Assembly (NCBI RefSeq): GCF_002795845.1
Contig: NZ_CP011797.1
Span: 2,193,501-2,257,500, forward strand
From: Reinekea forsetii
GTDB taxonomy: Bacteria; Pseudomonadota; Gammaproteobacteria; Pseudomonadales; Natronospirillaceae
Length of the DNA stretch: 64,000 nt
Direction: 5' to 3'
The notes under the pieces were generated by a model, which had not been told where the DNA came from, did not search any database, and saw nothing but the letters and a program-made list of their open reading frames with translations. The first letter of the stretch is position 1. Each line of letters begins with the position of its first letter. Positions 28,603-37,697 of the stretch are shown here, piece after piece. The translations under genes and the position numbers were made by a program.

Positions 28603-30438
28603 ATGGGTATGTTCAAGCAACTTCTTATAGGGGTCCTCGCCACCCTGATAGCCAGCTTTAGCTACGCTGAGCAAAAACGAGCCTCCGCCTGCGGTGATCC
28701 GGCGACGCGGCTCGCCCAGATTCAAGGCTCGGGGTTAGTCTCACCCTTGCTCGAGCAAGACGTGACAGTGGAGGCCGTGGTCACCCTGGATCTGCAGGCC
28801 GAACATGACATGGCTGGGTTTTTCCTCCAGCAAGACCCGACCGATGATGATGCCAACACATCCGAGGGCATCTTCGTATACCACAGCCGCACCGAGGTTG
28901 AGGTCGGCGATAGGGTGCGTTTGAGCGGCCGGGTCAATGAGTACTTTGGGGTGACCCAGTTGCATCGTATCGATGACCTAAAGCGCTGCGCCACGAACCG
29001 CGCCCTGCCGCCCGTCACCGACCTGAGCCTGCCGCTGCCCTACCCTGAATCTTTGGAGGCGATGGAAGGGATGCGGGTTCGGTTTTCGGCGAGTTTAACC
29101 GTCAATGACGTCGCCAAACTCGGCCGTTATGGCGAATTTACGCTCAGCCAGGGCCGCCGGTCGATCCCGACCGATAGCGCCCGCCCCGGACGCGCCGCCG
29201 ATGCGATTGGCCACGCGAATCGGTTAAATCAGTTAGTAGTCGACGATGGCAGTACGCGTCAAAATCCAGATCCGGTACCCTTTCCAACGCCCGGGCTGAC
29301 TGCTGCCAACAGCCTTCGCATCGGCAGCACGGTGCAGCATCTGACCGGGGTAATCCACTTCGCGTTCGACACCTATCGCCTGATCCCCACCAGCCCACCC
29401 AGGTTCCAATTGGACAACCCGCGCCGCGCCGCACCGCTAGCAGTGCCCAACAGCGATCTGCGCATCGCCAGCTTGAATGTCCGCAATTACTTTAATGGCG
29501 ATGGTTTGGGGGGCGGTTGGCCGAGCCCACGCGGCGCCAGCGACGGCGTCGAACTGGCGCGTCAAACGAGTAAATTACTGGCCGCCCTGGTGGCGATCGA
29601 TGCCGACATAGTGGCGTTAATGGAGCTCGAAAACGATGGTATCTCGCAGCGCAGTGCGCTCGCCAGTTTGCGCCGAGCCCTCAATGCGGAGCTGCCGACG
29701 GATCGACACTACCAGCTGATAGACCCCAGGGTCGATCGGATCGGCAGCGACGCGATCAGCGTTGGTTTACTCTATCGACCGGCGCGCGTGCAACCGATCA
29801 ACCGAGCCCGGCTATTGACCAGCGCCAACTCACCCAACGACACCAGCGGCCGTGCACTCTTTAATGACGCGCTGCATCGGCCCGCCCTGGCGCAAACCTT
29901 TAGCCACCCGTCTTCGAGCGAACGCCTGACCCTGGTGGTCACACACCTGAAGTCCAAAGCTCAGGGCCGGTGCGCCAAATGGGACGACTGCGATAGGGGG
30001 CAAGGCGCCTACAATCTCAGTCGCACCCGGGCCAGCCAGGCGTTAAATCTCTGGTTAGGGACCGACCCGACCGACAGCCGGGCTGCGCATGTACTGATGG
30101 TGGGTGATTTCAATGCCTACAGTCAGGAAGATCCGATCGTCGATTTGATTAACGCCGGCTTTAGCGCGCTGCAAACCCCGGGTGGCTACTCCTATGTTTA
30201 CCAGGGCCAATCGGGCCGCCTGGATCACGCCTTGGCCTCGCCCGCATTGGCCGACAAGCTCCTATTGGCGCAAGAATGGCATATTAACAGCGATGAGCCG
30301 TCGGTCTTGGATTACCATCGGGAGTATAAATCGACCGAGCAGATCGACACCTATTTCGCTCCTGACCCCTACCGCTCATCGGATCACGATCCATTGGTGC
30401 TGGATTTTCGCTTGAGCATGCCAGCACGAAACCGATAG
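28603..30438 (+). CDS. ExeM/NucH-type extracellular endonuclease
   Basis: 611 aa secreted nuclease. A signal peptide (LLIGVLATLIASFSYA, cleaved near residue 24) is followed by an OB-fold-like domain (about 40-260; VSPLLEQDVTVEAVVTLDL ... GFFLQQDP) and an endonuclease/exonuclease/phosphatase domain (about 285-600). Catalytic-type motifs: ASLNVRNYF, MELENDG, THLKSK, GDFNAYSQEDP and SDHDPLVLDF. ExeM in Shewanella degrades extracellular DNA for phosphate or biofilm control. The start may be ATG 28603 or ATG 28609. It is a single gene, divergent from the SulP operon. Confidence 0.9.
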   Translation: MGMFKQLLIGVLATLIASFSYAEQKRASACGDPATRLAQIQGSGLVSPLLEQDVTVEAVVTLDLQAEHDMAGFFLQQDPTDDDANTSEGIFVYHSRTEVEVGDRVRLSGRVNEYFGVTQLHRIDDLKRCATNRALPPVTDLSLPLPYPESLEAMEGMRVRFSASLTVNDVAKLGRYGEFTLSQGRRSIPTDSARPGRAADAIGHANRLNQLVVDDGSTRQNPDPVPFPTPGLTAANSLRIGSTVQHLTGVIHFAFDTYRLIPTSPPRFQLDNPRRAAPLAVPNSDLRIASLNVRNYFNGDGLGGGWPSPRGASDGVELARQTSKLLAALVAIDADIVALMELENDGISQRSALASLRRALNAELPTDRHYQLIDPRVDRIGSDAISVGLLYRPARVQPINRARLLTSANSPNDTSGRALFNDALHRPALAQTFSHPSSSERLTLVVTHLKSKAQGRCAKWDDCDRGQGAYNLSRTRASQALNLWLGTDPTDSRAAHVLMVGDFNAYSQEDPIVDLINAGFSALQTPGGYSYVYQGQSGRLDHALASPALADKLLLAQEWHINSDEPSVLDYHREYKSTEQIDTYFAPDPYRSSDHDPLVLDFRLSMPARNR

Positions 30439-30558
30439 CAGGGCCGATGCCGAGTTTAGGGCACTTTGTCTAGCCGATCACAGAGTCGATCACTGCATTT
30501 GGCACGCCTATTGGCCGCAGGCACAATAAGCCTTTAATGCATTGGGACGTGCTTCACC

Positions 30559-31437
30559 ATGATGCTCTTATCGGTACTCTTGACTCTGATTTTATTGACC
30601 TACGCGGTCGGCTTCTGGTCGACTCGGATCTATCCGCGCTTACGCCCCTTTCAGTATAATCCAACGTCGGATGTCACCCTACCCGCGGCGCGCGCGAGCT
30701 TGATCCACAAGAATTTAGCGGCTCGCTTTCATCTGCATCAACATACTCGGGTCAGCCTGTCCGATGCTCAGAGCATTGAAAGCCTGATCGCTTGGGTGCA
30801 CGGCCTGTGGTTACCCCGGCTGGGGCACTGTGCGCACAGCGACAACCCACTCAGCGTGATCAATCGGGCCTTGAATGGCGAGCAATTTAGCCGTTGCGAC
30901 TATAACCTTATTCAAGCGCACGCCATGATAGCGGTGGGTATCCCCTGTCGTCTAACGACCTTGAGAACACGCGACTGCAGTTGGCGACCGCTGGGCAGTC
31001 AGTATGAGGGCATAGAGTATTTTGATCGGCAGCATGCCAAGTGGGTATGGCTGGATGCTCAGTTGGGTGTGCGGGTCGTGCAGAACTTTGTGCCACTCAA
31101 CAGCTTAGAAATTAAACAGGCTTATCTGAACCGAGAAATCTTAACCTTAGCCCCCGATCAGGATGTGCTCAGCGTTGGCCAATATCTGGATCAGCTGCGC
31201 CCCTTCCTCGATATCATCGTGGCCCGGCCACTGGGGCAGATGAAAAAATTCGCCCTCATACCGCCCAAGTTAAGATTGCTAAAACGGCAATGGTTTGTTG
31301 GCCCGCAGCTTTACGACATCGCCTGTCACGCGGCGGTATCTTTTTATGCGGCTCATCCGCGTCAACATTGGAGTCAGTCGGGTCGACTCAAAAACGCCGC
31401 GCAGATCCAGGGCACTCGCGACCTGCAATCGCGTTGA
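30559..31437 (+). CDS. Membrane-anchored transglutaminase-like protein with incomplete triad
   Basis: 292 aa. One N-terminal transmembrane helix (3-20), then a soluble region. Residues 108-170 resemble a transglutaminase core: RCDYNLIQAHAMIAVGIPCRLTT (Cys113 at the nucleophile position, GIP as in GIPAR) and WVWLDAQLG (Asp166). The expected histidine of the HAW motif, about 16 residues before the Asp, is replaced by Gln148-Tyr149-Glu150. It may be non-catalytic. Not obviously linked to its neighbours, a secreted nuclease upstream and convergent cysE. Family assignment is moderate. Confidence 0.55.
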   Translation: MMLLSVLLTLILLTYAVGFWSTRIYPRLRPFQYNPTSDVTLPAARASLIHKNLAARFHLHQHTRVSLSDAQSIESLIAWVHGLWLPRLGHCAHSDNPLSVINRALNGEQFSRCDYNLIQAHAMIAVGIPCRLTTLRTRDCSWRPLGSQYEGIEYFDRQHAKWVWLDAQLGVRVVQNFVPLNSLEIKQAYLNREILTLAPDQDVLSVGQYLDQLRPFLDIIVARPLGQMKKFALIPPKLRLLKRQWFVGPQLYDIACHAAVSFYAAHPRQHWSQSGRLKNAAQIQGTRDLQSR

Positions 31438-31474
31438 GGCGAGTATTGCCCAAAGGTCCGTGCAAGCCCCGCGC

Positions 31475-32257
31475 TTAAACGCTGTTTTGTTGATCAGAGG
31501 CCTCGATAACGGCGAAATCTTCATCTTTCAGGTCCGGCATCTCGGGGGTTGTGAAGGATTTATCCATTTTTTGCAACGACGCGCACATCCGATCGATACG
31601 CTGGTCTTGCGCATTAACATGGTCCAACAACGCCTTGATGGCATGGGCGGTAATATCGGGCATTTCGGCCACGCCGTAGGCATCGAAGCCCATGCGTTTG
31701 GCCAATTCTTCTTGCTCGGTGCTGAAGCCCTGGGCTCGTTCGCCCTTCAATCTCACCACACGACCGGGGATGCCGACCACCGTGGCACCTTCAGGCACTT
31801 CTTTGGTGACCACGGCGTTTGATCCGATGCGCGCATTTTTGCCCACCTTAAAGGGGCCCAAGACCTTTGCACCGGCCCCCACGATGACGCCGTCTTCCAA
31901 GGTTGGGTGGCGCTTACCTTTTTGCCAACTGGTGCCACCTAGGGTGACGCCCTGATAGACCGTGACATCATCGCCAATCTCAGCGGTTTCTCCGATCACG
32001 ATGCCCATGCCGTGATCGATAAAAAAGCGCTTCCCGATCGTTGCACCCGGATGAATTTCAATGCCGGTAAACCAACGTGCTAGCTGCGATATCCAGCGCG
32101 CCAGCGTCTTAATATTCCAACGCCAGAGGCGATGCGATAAGCGGTGGATGATAACGGCATGCAGACCTGGGTAATTAAGCAAGACCTCAAACCAGCCTCG
32201 GGCAGCCGGATCGCGATTAAAAAAACTTTGAATATCGTCTTTGATGCCTGAAAACAT
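31475..32257 (-). CDS. cysE: Serine O-acetyltransferase
   Basis: 260 aa enzyme acetylating serine, first step of cysteine synthesis. The left-handed beta-helix hexapeptides are clear ([67 protein letters not shown]), with the catalytic His in DHGMG. The C-terminal tail is longer than needed and polar. It follows trmJ by one base on the minus strand, an order that in many proteobacteria runs on into iscR; here the suf/isc genes lie elsewhere in the window. Confidence 0.95.
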   Translation of the reverse strand: MFSGIKDDIQSFFNRDPAARGWFEVLLNYPGLHAVIIHRLSHRLWRWNIKTLARWISQLARWFTGIEIHPGATIGKRFFIDHGMGIVIGETAEIGDDVTVYQGVTLGGTSWQKGKRHPTLEDGVIVGAGAKVLGPFKVGKNARIGSNAVVTKEVPEGATVVGIPGRVVRLKGERAQGFSTEQEELAKRMGFDAYGVAEMPDITAHAIKALLDHVNAQDQRIDRMCASLQKMDKSFTTPEMPDLKDEDFAVIEASDQQNSV

Positions 32258-32258
32258 A

Positions 32259-33035
32259 TCAGGGTTTCCTTAGGTGTTTATCTATTTGACTGAGCATGCC
32301 ACGGAGAATGTTGGCTTCAACCTCATCCGGCTGGGCGCGCAGTATTAGGCGCCGTACCTTACTCATTAGCGTTCTGGGGTTATGGGGGTTGAGGAAATCA
32401 ATATCAACCAGGACCTGTTGCCAGTGCTGGAATAAACTTTCCAGCTGGCCCGCGGTGGCCGGCGGCTGATCCCATGGCACGCCCCAATGGGGTTTGGGCT
32501 TGGCGTCGCTGGCCTGTGCAGACATACGCAACTCGTAAGCCAAGACCTGTACCGCGGATGCGACATTGAGTGAACTGTAGTCGGGGTTGGCGGGAATATT
32601 GACATGACAATGGCAGCGAGCCAATTCGTCATTGGTCAAGCCACTGCGTTCACGACCCAGCACCAAAGCAATCTGGCTACCAGACGGCATCGACAGCACC
32701 TGTTGCGCCATCTCCCGAGGGTTTACTAAGGGCCACGGCAGGGTCCGGGAGCGTGCGGAGGCGCCAACCACTAGGGCACAGTCGGCAATGGCGTCCTCTA
32801 AACTGTCAACCACCGTGGCGCTGTCGAGCAAATCGGTGGCGCCGGAGGCCATCGCGGTGGCCGTATCGGAGGGGAAATCACGCGGCTGTACCAGCACCAG
32901 ATGTCGAAAACCCATGGTTTTCATGGCCCGTGCCGCGGCGCCGATGTTGCCCGGATGGGAGGTGTGCACCATTACCACCCGAACATGTTCTAGGTTGCTA
33001 AAGGCCATTTCTGAGTCGATGTCGATCGTATCCAC
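32259..33035 (-). CDS. trmJ: tRNA (cytidine/uridine-2'-O-)-methyltransferase TrmJ
   Basis: 258 aa SPOUT enzyme methylating position 32 of several tRNAs. [20 protein letters not shown] is the family N-terminus; [16 protein letters not shown] and [16 protein letters not shown] form the trefoil knot. ATG 33035 or the internal ATG at codon 10 ([14 protein letters not shown]) could be the start; the second resembles homologues more. Confidence 0.93.
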   Translation of the reverse strand: MDTIDIDSEMAFSNLEHVRVVMVHTSHPGNIGAAARAMKTMGFRHLVLVQPRDFPSDTATAMASGATDLLDSATVVDSLEDAIADCALVVGASARSRTLPWPLVNPREMAQQVLSMPSGSQIALVLGRERSGLTNDELARCHCHVNIPANPDYSSLNVASAVQVLAYELRMSAQASDAKPKPHWGVPWDQPPATAGQLESLFQHWQQVLVDIDFLNPHNPRTLMSKVRRLILRAQPDEVEANILRGMLSQIDKHLRKP

Positions 33036-33159
33036 GAAATTAATTCCACAAATTACATTTAATGACTGAATGATACGCTAAACCTGGTGTATCATGCGCG
33101 CCCTTTGAATCTATCCGTAGATTCTCTCAGATCGAGGCCAACAGTCGCCCCGGTCGATG

Positions 33160-33171
33160 CGCTGTTTAACA
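33160..33171 (+). promoter_or_regulatory. boxA-like element in the suhB leader
   Basis: CGCTGTTTAACA matches the antitermination boxA consensus TGCTCTTTAACA at 10 of 12 positions. It lies about 90 bp before the suhB start. In E. coli SuhB is part of the Nus complex recruited by boxA and regulates its own leader, so the placement is meaningful. About 30 bp further on is a perfect 8-bp stem-loop, CATTCTGA-CGT-TCAGAATG (33203-33221). Confidence 0.6.
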
Positions 33172-33258
33172 AGTCCTTGCGGACCGACGTTCCAACTCGA
33201 GTCATTCTGACGTTCAGAATGGGTCATTTGCCCTTATAAGCCTGTATAAGAGAGTAAC

Positions 33259-34008
33259 ATGCAACCGATATTGACGATCGCACTACGTGCAGCCCAAAGC
33301 GCTGCTGAAAAGCTGAACTACACAGTGACCAGCATTGCATCTTTAACTGCAGAAGGAACGAGCCGCAAGGAAGTCTTTGACAAGGCCATTGAGGATGCCG
33401 CCTGGCGTGCTCGCAAGGTCATCCGCAGCGCCCATACCCGCCATCACATCGACTCCATCCAACTCGGCAAAGAAGACAGCCGAGACTGGGATGGTCAGTC
33501 GCGTTGGGTCATCGATGTCGCCGCCGGCGAGCACAACTTGCGTAACGGCTACCCTGGGTTCCTAGTCAATGTCGCCCTCTACACCAAAGATAAGATCGAT
33601 TGTGTCGCCCTGGTCGATCCGATGACCGAAGACTACATGATTGCCTCGCGCGGTCGCGGTGTGCACTTTAACGATCGCCGCGTGCGCGCCGAATTCGTCC
33701 CCCTGCCTCAGGCAACTTGCACCCTTGCGACCAAAGACATGGTCTTGCTAAGCAAATGGCAGGATGCTGTTTATGACATCCGCGTCAGTGGCTGCGCGCT
33801 CTATGATTTCATCAATCTCGCGGCCGGCCGGGTCAATGTGGCCATCGCGCAACAGATGTCACCAGCCGACCTAGCCAGTGCTCTGCTTATTGTGCAAGAA
33901 GCCGGTGCCTTAACCGGTGATGTCGAGGGCAAGCCAATCAAGATGGATCGCGGCGAGTTACTCGCAGCCAGCCCGCGTCTGTTTAAACAACTGTTCAGCA
34001 AAGGCTAG
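33259..34008 (+). CDS. suhB: SuhB-like inositol monophosphatase homologue, catalytic site degenerate
   Basis: 249 aa, slightly short for the family (about 265). The fold is easily recognised: WVID, YPGFLVNVALYTKDKIDCVALVDPMTEDYMIASRGRGVHFNDRRVR, and SGCALYDFINLAAGRVNVAIAQQMSPADLASALLIVQEAGALTGD. However, the metal-binding WVIDPLDGTTNF of active enzymes reads WVIDVAAGEHNL here: the second catalytic Asp and the following Thr are gone, while the first Asp and the distal Asp (SPADLA) remain. Loss of phosphatase activity is likely. SuhB's conserved duty in gammaproteobacteria is in rRNA antitermination, which does not need catalysis. Divergent from trmJ, the usual neighbour. Confidence 0.88.
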   Translation: MQPILTIALRAAQSAAEKLNYTVTSIASLTAEGTSRKEVFDKAIEDAAWRARKVIRSAHTRHHIDSIQLGKEDSRDWDGQSRWVIDVAAGEHNLRNGYPGFLVNVALYTKDKIDCVALVDPMTEDYMIASRGRGVHFNDRRVRAEFVPLPQATCTLATKDMVLLSKWQDAVYDIRVSGCALYDFINLAAGRVNVAIAQQMSPADLASALLIVQEAGALTGDVEGKPIKMDRGELLAASPRLFKQLFSKG

Positions 34009-34017
34009 TCGTCTTGA

Positions 34018-35109
34018 ATGGCGGTGACGGTCAGTAGGCGCGCGATGGAACCGATTGAGATCTTTGCCGGCCAACAGGCTTACCGCCATATAGCGCAGTC
34101 GGGGATCCGGCCGACCGATATCCGCGCGATTATCGGCGCGTCCGGCGGCCCGAAGTGGTTTGTGCTCAGTCATTTGGACCGCTATTTGATGCAAAACTGG
34201 CTCCCCGCCATCCCCCATCAGCTGGAGTTAATTGGCAGTTCGATCGGGGCTTGGCGGATGGCCGCGTACGCCAGTGCGGCGCCGATGGCCGCTCTAGAGC
34301 AGCTCGAAAGTCAATATCTGAACCAGCGCTATTCGGCGCGTCCGTCACACCAAGAAATTTCGCAGTCAATCCGCCAGCTGCTCGACAGCTTTATTCAACC
34401 GAACGACCTAGACCAACACCAACTCAAAAAATTGCATATAGTGGCGGCCCGTTGCAAAGGGCTCAGTCAATTGAAACAGCCCTCGATTCAGGGTCTGGCG
34501 TTCGCCGCCGTGGCCGTGGGCAATCTGGTCAGTCGACGAAGCTTACCCCGGTCCTTTGATCGGGTTATTTTTCAGTCGCCGGGCGGGCAATTACCGGTCG
34601 CTCAATGGGATCACTTTCGCACTCATCAGGTACCGCTGAACCGGGCCAATTATCGTGATGCCTTGCTCGCCAGTGGCGCCATACCAATAGTCATCGAAGG
34701 GGTGCGCGACCCAGTCGGCGCACCAAGGGGCCTCTATCGAGATGGCGGCATGGTCGATTACCACTTTGATTTGCCGTTCAAACCCGAGCAAGGCCTAGTG
34801 CTTTATCCTCATTTTTCGCCCCTATTAAAACCCGGCTGGTTCGACAAGCCCTTGCCGTGGCGTAAGGTCCACGCCAGCAACTATTCCCACACGCTGATGA
34901 TCAGCCCCAGCCGAGAATTTGTCGCGTCCCTGCCCTACGGGAAAATACCCGACCGGCGCGATTTTGAGCGACTCGATAATGACAGCCGAATTCGCTATTG
35001 GCAGACCGTTGTCGATCGCAATCAGGCTATTGCCGAGGCCTTTGATCGCTGGGTGCACAGCGCCAATCCGCTCGATCAAGTGATTCCGATCGAAACTCTG
35101 ACCCGATAA
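34018..35109 (+). CDS. Patatin-like phospholipase
   Basis: 363 aa (about 354 if started at ATG 34045, MEPIEIFAG). Oxyanion hole GASGGPKW, nucleophile elbow GSSIG, and catalytic Asp in RDGGMVDYHFDLPF form the patatin Ser-Asp dyad in the usual order. No signal peptide, so it is probably cytoplasmic or exported by a dedicated route. It begins 10 bp after suhB and may be co-transcribed with it. Confidence 0.85.
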   Translation: MAVTVSRRAMEPIEIFAGQQAYRHIAQSGIRPTDIRAIIGASGGPKWFVLSHLDRYLMQNWLPAIPHQLELIGSSIGAWRMAAYASAAPMAALEQLESQYLNQRYSARPSHQEISQSIRQLLDSFIQPNDLDQHQLKKLHIVAARCKGLSQLKQPSIQGLAFAAVAVGNLVSRRSLPRSFDRVIFQSPGGQLPVAQWDHFRTHQVPLNRANYRDALLASGAIPIVIEGVRDPVGAPRGLYRDGGMVDYHFDLPFKPEQGLVLYPHFSPLLKPGWFDKPLPWRKVHASNYSHTLMISPSREFVASLPYGKIPDRRDFERLDNDSRIRYWQTVVDRNQAIAEAFDRWVHSANPLDQVIPIETLTR

Positions 35110-35173
35110 AGCCGGCTATCATTCAGATCCCGTTCAGCCTGCCTCTGCCACTATAGGTGCAAAGGAGACAGCC

Positions 35174-36058
35174 ATGACCGAACGTACTCAATCAACGATC
35201 CGAACACTCATTCACGCCGTGCAGACCGGCAGCCTAATGCTGTTGGCAACGCTAGCCCTGACCGGATGCTATGTTGAGGTGGTGCCGCAGGTCAGGCCCT
35301 ATATGCTGATTACAGACCACAACTCGATCGACCTGCGCCGTTATAGCACCGCCTTTCTCGTCGAGGCTGCACTAATTCCCTTTGCGCTTGGCAGCGCAAG
35401 CCCCGCCATGCTGATTGATCCGGACAGCGTCACGACACCCCAAGGCCGAGCCCTGAATAGGGCCCTGATCGAACGCACCAGTTATGCCTACCTATTCGAT
35501 GATCGGGACTGTGACGCGGGCGGTTACACCCAAACCGAAGCCGAAGCGGACACCACTCGCTATGATGATGGCTATACCTTTGTCGACCTGAACCTGAACG
35601 CTCAGGCCAAAGATTGCGCGCTGCGCTCCGGAGGCCAGTTGCATTGGGTCAATAGTGACCTGAACTATAACCTTTCCGGTTGGTATGACGACTGGGCCGG
35701 TGCAATCAGCTCCATCACGGCGCGGTTGGACGGCCAGGTGCAGATTGAAACCACTGACAGCCTAATACAGCACCGCTTGGTTAATGTACAACTGGACAAT
35801 CTGACCAGCACCGACTTCCTATTAACCGGCAGCAGTGCGGTATGGCTCGATGATGGCTTTGGCCAAAGCGATGCCGACCTGACCACCGAAGCGGCGGTGC
35901 ATTGGGCCCTAGGCCACAGTTTTCCTCATCAGGGTCAGGTGCGGCTACAAAATAACAGTTCCTGGGTCGACTTAAAATTTGCCACGACCGGACTCTGGCG
36001 TGAAACCAGTTCCGGCGGCAGCCACTTCTGGTTATGGAGTGAACTGGGCTTCCAATAA
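35174..36058 (+). CDS. Uncharacterised lipoprotein
   Basis: 294 aa with an N-terminal signal and lipobox LALTGC (Cys32). The mature part is rich in Asp, Asn, Ser, Thr and aromatic residues in alternating patterns (LHWVNSDLNYNLSGWYDDWAG, GQVQIETTDSLIQHRLVNVQLDNL), suggesting beta-structure. I recognise no family. AAAGGAGA precedes the start; an intrinsic terminator follows. Likely attached to the outer membrane. Confidence 0.75.
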   Translation: MTERTQSTIRTLIHAVQTGSLMLLATLALTGCYVEVVPQVRPYMLITDHNSIDLRRYSTAFLVEAALIPFALGSASPAMLIDPDSVTTPQGRALNRALIERTSYAYLFDDRDCDAGGYTQTEAEADTTRYDDGYTFVDLNLNAQAKDCALRSGGQLHWVNSDLNYNLSGWYDDWAGAISSITARLDGQVQIETTDSLIQHRLVNVQLDNLTSTDFLLTGSSAVWLDDGFGQSDADLTTEAAVHWALGHSFPHQGQVRLQNNSSWVDLKFATTGLWRETSSGGSHFWLWSELGFQ

Positions 36059-36093
36059 AAACAATAGGAGTACAGACCCAAATGCTCTAGGCC

Positions 36094-36123
36094 AAAACCT
36101 CCCACTTTCGGGAGGTTTTTTTT
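36094..36123 (+). terminator. Intrinsic terminator after the lipoprotein gene
   Basis: AAAACCTCCC-ACTTTC-GGGAGGTTTT followed by a T-run to 36123. Strong, plus strand. Confidence 0.9.
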
Positions 36124-36176
36124 GCCTAAACAGATGCCAAGGTCGAGGCGGCATTGGCTTAACCCTTGTCCTTAAC

Positions 36177-36210
36177 AAAAAAAAAGCCTGGCACACAGTG
36201 CTCAGGCTTT
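36177..36210 (-). terminator. Intrinsic terminator of the persulfide dioxygenase-like gene
   Basis: Minus strand: AAAGCCTG ... CAGGCTTT stem with a 12-base loop followed by nine T in all. It lies about 80 bp after the stop of the minus-strand gene. Confidence 0.8.
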
Positions 36211-36289
36211 GATCTTTCCGGCTTACGACACCAGGGTTGTGCTGGACCTAAGGTCGGCCCAGGTTGGGCGCAAATGCGCCCAAAATCGT

Positions 36290-37156
36290 CTAGATAGCGT
36301 TGATTGGCACCTTGATATAGCGCGTACCATTGTCTTCGGCCGGCGGCAGTTCACCGGCTCGTATATTAATCTGCACCGCCGGTAAGATCAGCGTCGGCAT
36401 ATCTAGGGTGGCATCGCGCTCGCTGCGCATCTGCACAAAGGTTGCCAGGTCAATCGTTTGGTTGACATGAATATTGCGCTCGCGCTCGGCTTTGACGGTG
36501 GTCAAATACTGATAGTCTCGACCATTGGGTCCATAATCATGACACATGTAGAGCTTAGTCGAATCCGGCAGACTGAGGATACGGGTTACAGAATTAAACA
36601 AAATCGTGGCATCACCACCGGGAAAATCACAACGCGCCGTGCCCTGATCGGGCATAAAGATCGTATCGCCGACGAACAGGTGCTCATCATCGACGTTGTA
36701 GCACACGCAAGCCGGCGTATGACCCGGCGTGTGCATGACGGTCACCGCAAGGCCGCCAATGGCGAAGCGCTCGCCGTCGGCAAATTGGACATCGAATTGC
36801 GAGCCGTCGGTGGCGAATGTCGGCTCAACATTAAAGACCGTTTTAAAGGTTTCCTGCACCAAACTAATAGCATTACCAACGCCCGTCTGGCCGCCAAGCT
36901 GGGACTTTAGATAGTGCGCGGCTGACAAATGGTCGGCATGGACATGGGTTTCCAGAATCCAGTCGATACTCAGCGATTCGCTGCGCACGTAATCAATCAC
37001 CTCATCGGCGGCATCGGTTCGGGTCCGCCCGGATTTGGGATCGTAATTTAACACCGAATCGATAATGGCTGCCCGTCGTGTCACGGGGTCTTGCACCAGA
37101 TGGGTGTAGGTAAAGCTGGTCGGGTCAAAAAATGTTTTGATGACGGCTTCAGACAT
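36290..37156 (-). CDS. MBL-fold persulfide dioxygenase-like hydrolase (Blh/ETHE1 type)
   Basis: 288 aa from ATG 37156; an upstream ATG (37180) would add MPREETHN. The metal motif HVHADH (71-76), HTPGHTPACVCY and the FVGDTIF stretch with its Asp are those of single-iron sulfur dioxygenases, which oxidise glutathione persulfide to sulfite. The neighbours (DUF442 phosphatase-like, SulP, YeeE pair) form the known sulfide/biofilm-associated Blh set. A 16-bp palindrome sits 28 bp upstream of the start. Confidence 0.87.
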   Translation of the reverse strand: MSEAVIKTFFDPTSFTYTHLVQDPVTRRAAIIDSVLNYDPKSGRTRTDAADEVIDYVRSESLSIDWILETHVHADHLSAAHYLKSQLGGQTGVGNAISLVQETFKTVFNVEPTFATDGSQFDVQFADGERFAIGGLAVTVMHTPGHTPACVCYNVDDEHLFVGDTIFMPDQGTARCDFPGGDATILFNSVTRILSLPDSTKLYMCHDYGPNGRDYQYLTTVKAERERNIHVNQTIDLATFVQMRSERDATLDMPTLILPAVQINIRAGELPPAEDNGTRYIKVPINAI

Positions 37157-37184
37157 GTTGTGGGTCTCCTCTCGCGGCACTTAT

Positions 37185-37200
37185 ATTAGATATATCTAAT
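37185..37200. promoter_or_regulatory. 16-bp perfect palindrome ATTAGATATATCTAAT, candidate ArsR-type operator (site 1)
   Basis: Lies in the gap between the divergent persulfide dioxygenase-like gene and the DUF442-SulP genes. The same element recurs with 14/16 identity at 40552-40567 before the YeeE pair. Operons of this content are normally controlled by BigR/SqrR-like ArsR-family sulfide sensors; no such regulator gene is in the window. Confidence 0.75.
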
Positions 37201-37361
37201 TTATAAGTTGAATAATAGAGACCCCTGGGCTCATTATCAACCCTTAATTAGCCTTGACTAATATTTAAGCTACGGTGAATAGTGGATTACTGCTATCCAA
37301 AACCGATGGCATTTTTTATGATGGCGCCCCCCACCGGCCTTTTGCACTGGAGAAACACCGT

Positions 37362-37688
37362 ATGACTTGGACACAAATTGCACAAAACTATTGGGTGAGC
37401 CCACAAATTAGCGCAAGCCAACTGGACGAGGCCAAGGCCTTAGGCTTCGATACTGTGGTCTGCAATCGACCCGATGATGAAGAGCCGGGCCAGATTAACA
37501 GTGACGTTATCGGCGCGGCGTGCGCTACCTTGGGGCTCGACTATCTATTTTTGCCGATGCAGGGCGCCAACTTCAGTGCGGAATATGTCGAACAGATCCA
37601 GCAACTGAATCAGGCGAACAAAAAAGTCTTGGCCTATTGCCGCTCGGGTAACCGCAGCTCTATCCTCTACAACGCTGCCACGGTCTAA
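37362..37688 (+). CDS. DUF442 / beta-lactamase hydrolase-like phosphatase domain protein
   Basis: 108 aa from ATG 37362 (MTWTQIAQNYWVSPQIS, the normal family N-terminus); an earlier in-frame GTG/ATG-type reading from 37275 has no supporting site. The tyrosine-phosphatase-like loop CRSGNRSSIL (C-x5-R) is intact. In other bacteria this domain is fused to, or adjacent to, the sulfur dioxygenase. SulP starts 9 bp later. Confidence 0.87.
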   Translation: MTWTQIAQNYWVSPQISASQLDEAKALGFDTVVCNRPDDEEPGQINSDVIGAACATLGLDYLFLPMQGANFSAEYVEQIQQLNQANKKVLAYCRSGNRSSILYNAATV

Positions 37689-37697
37689 GTACAGCTT

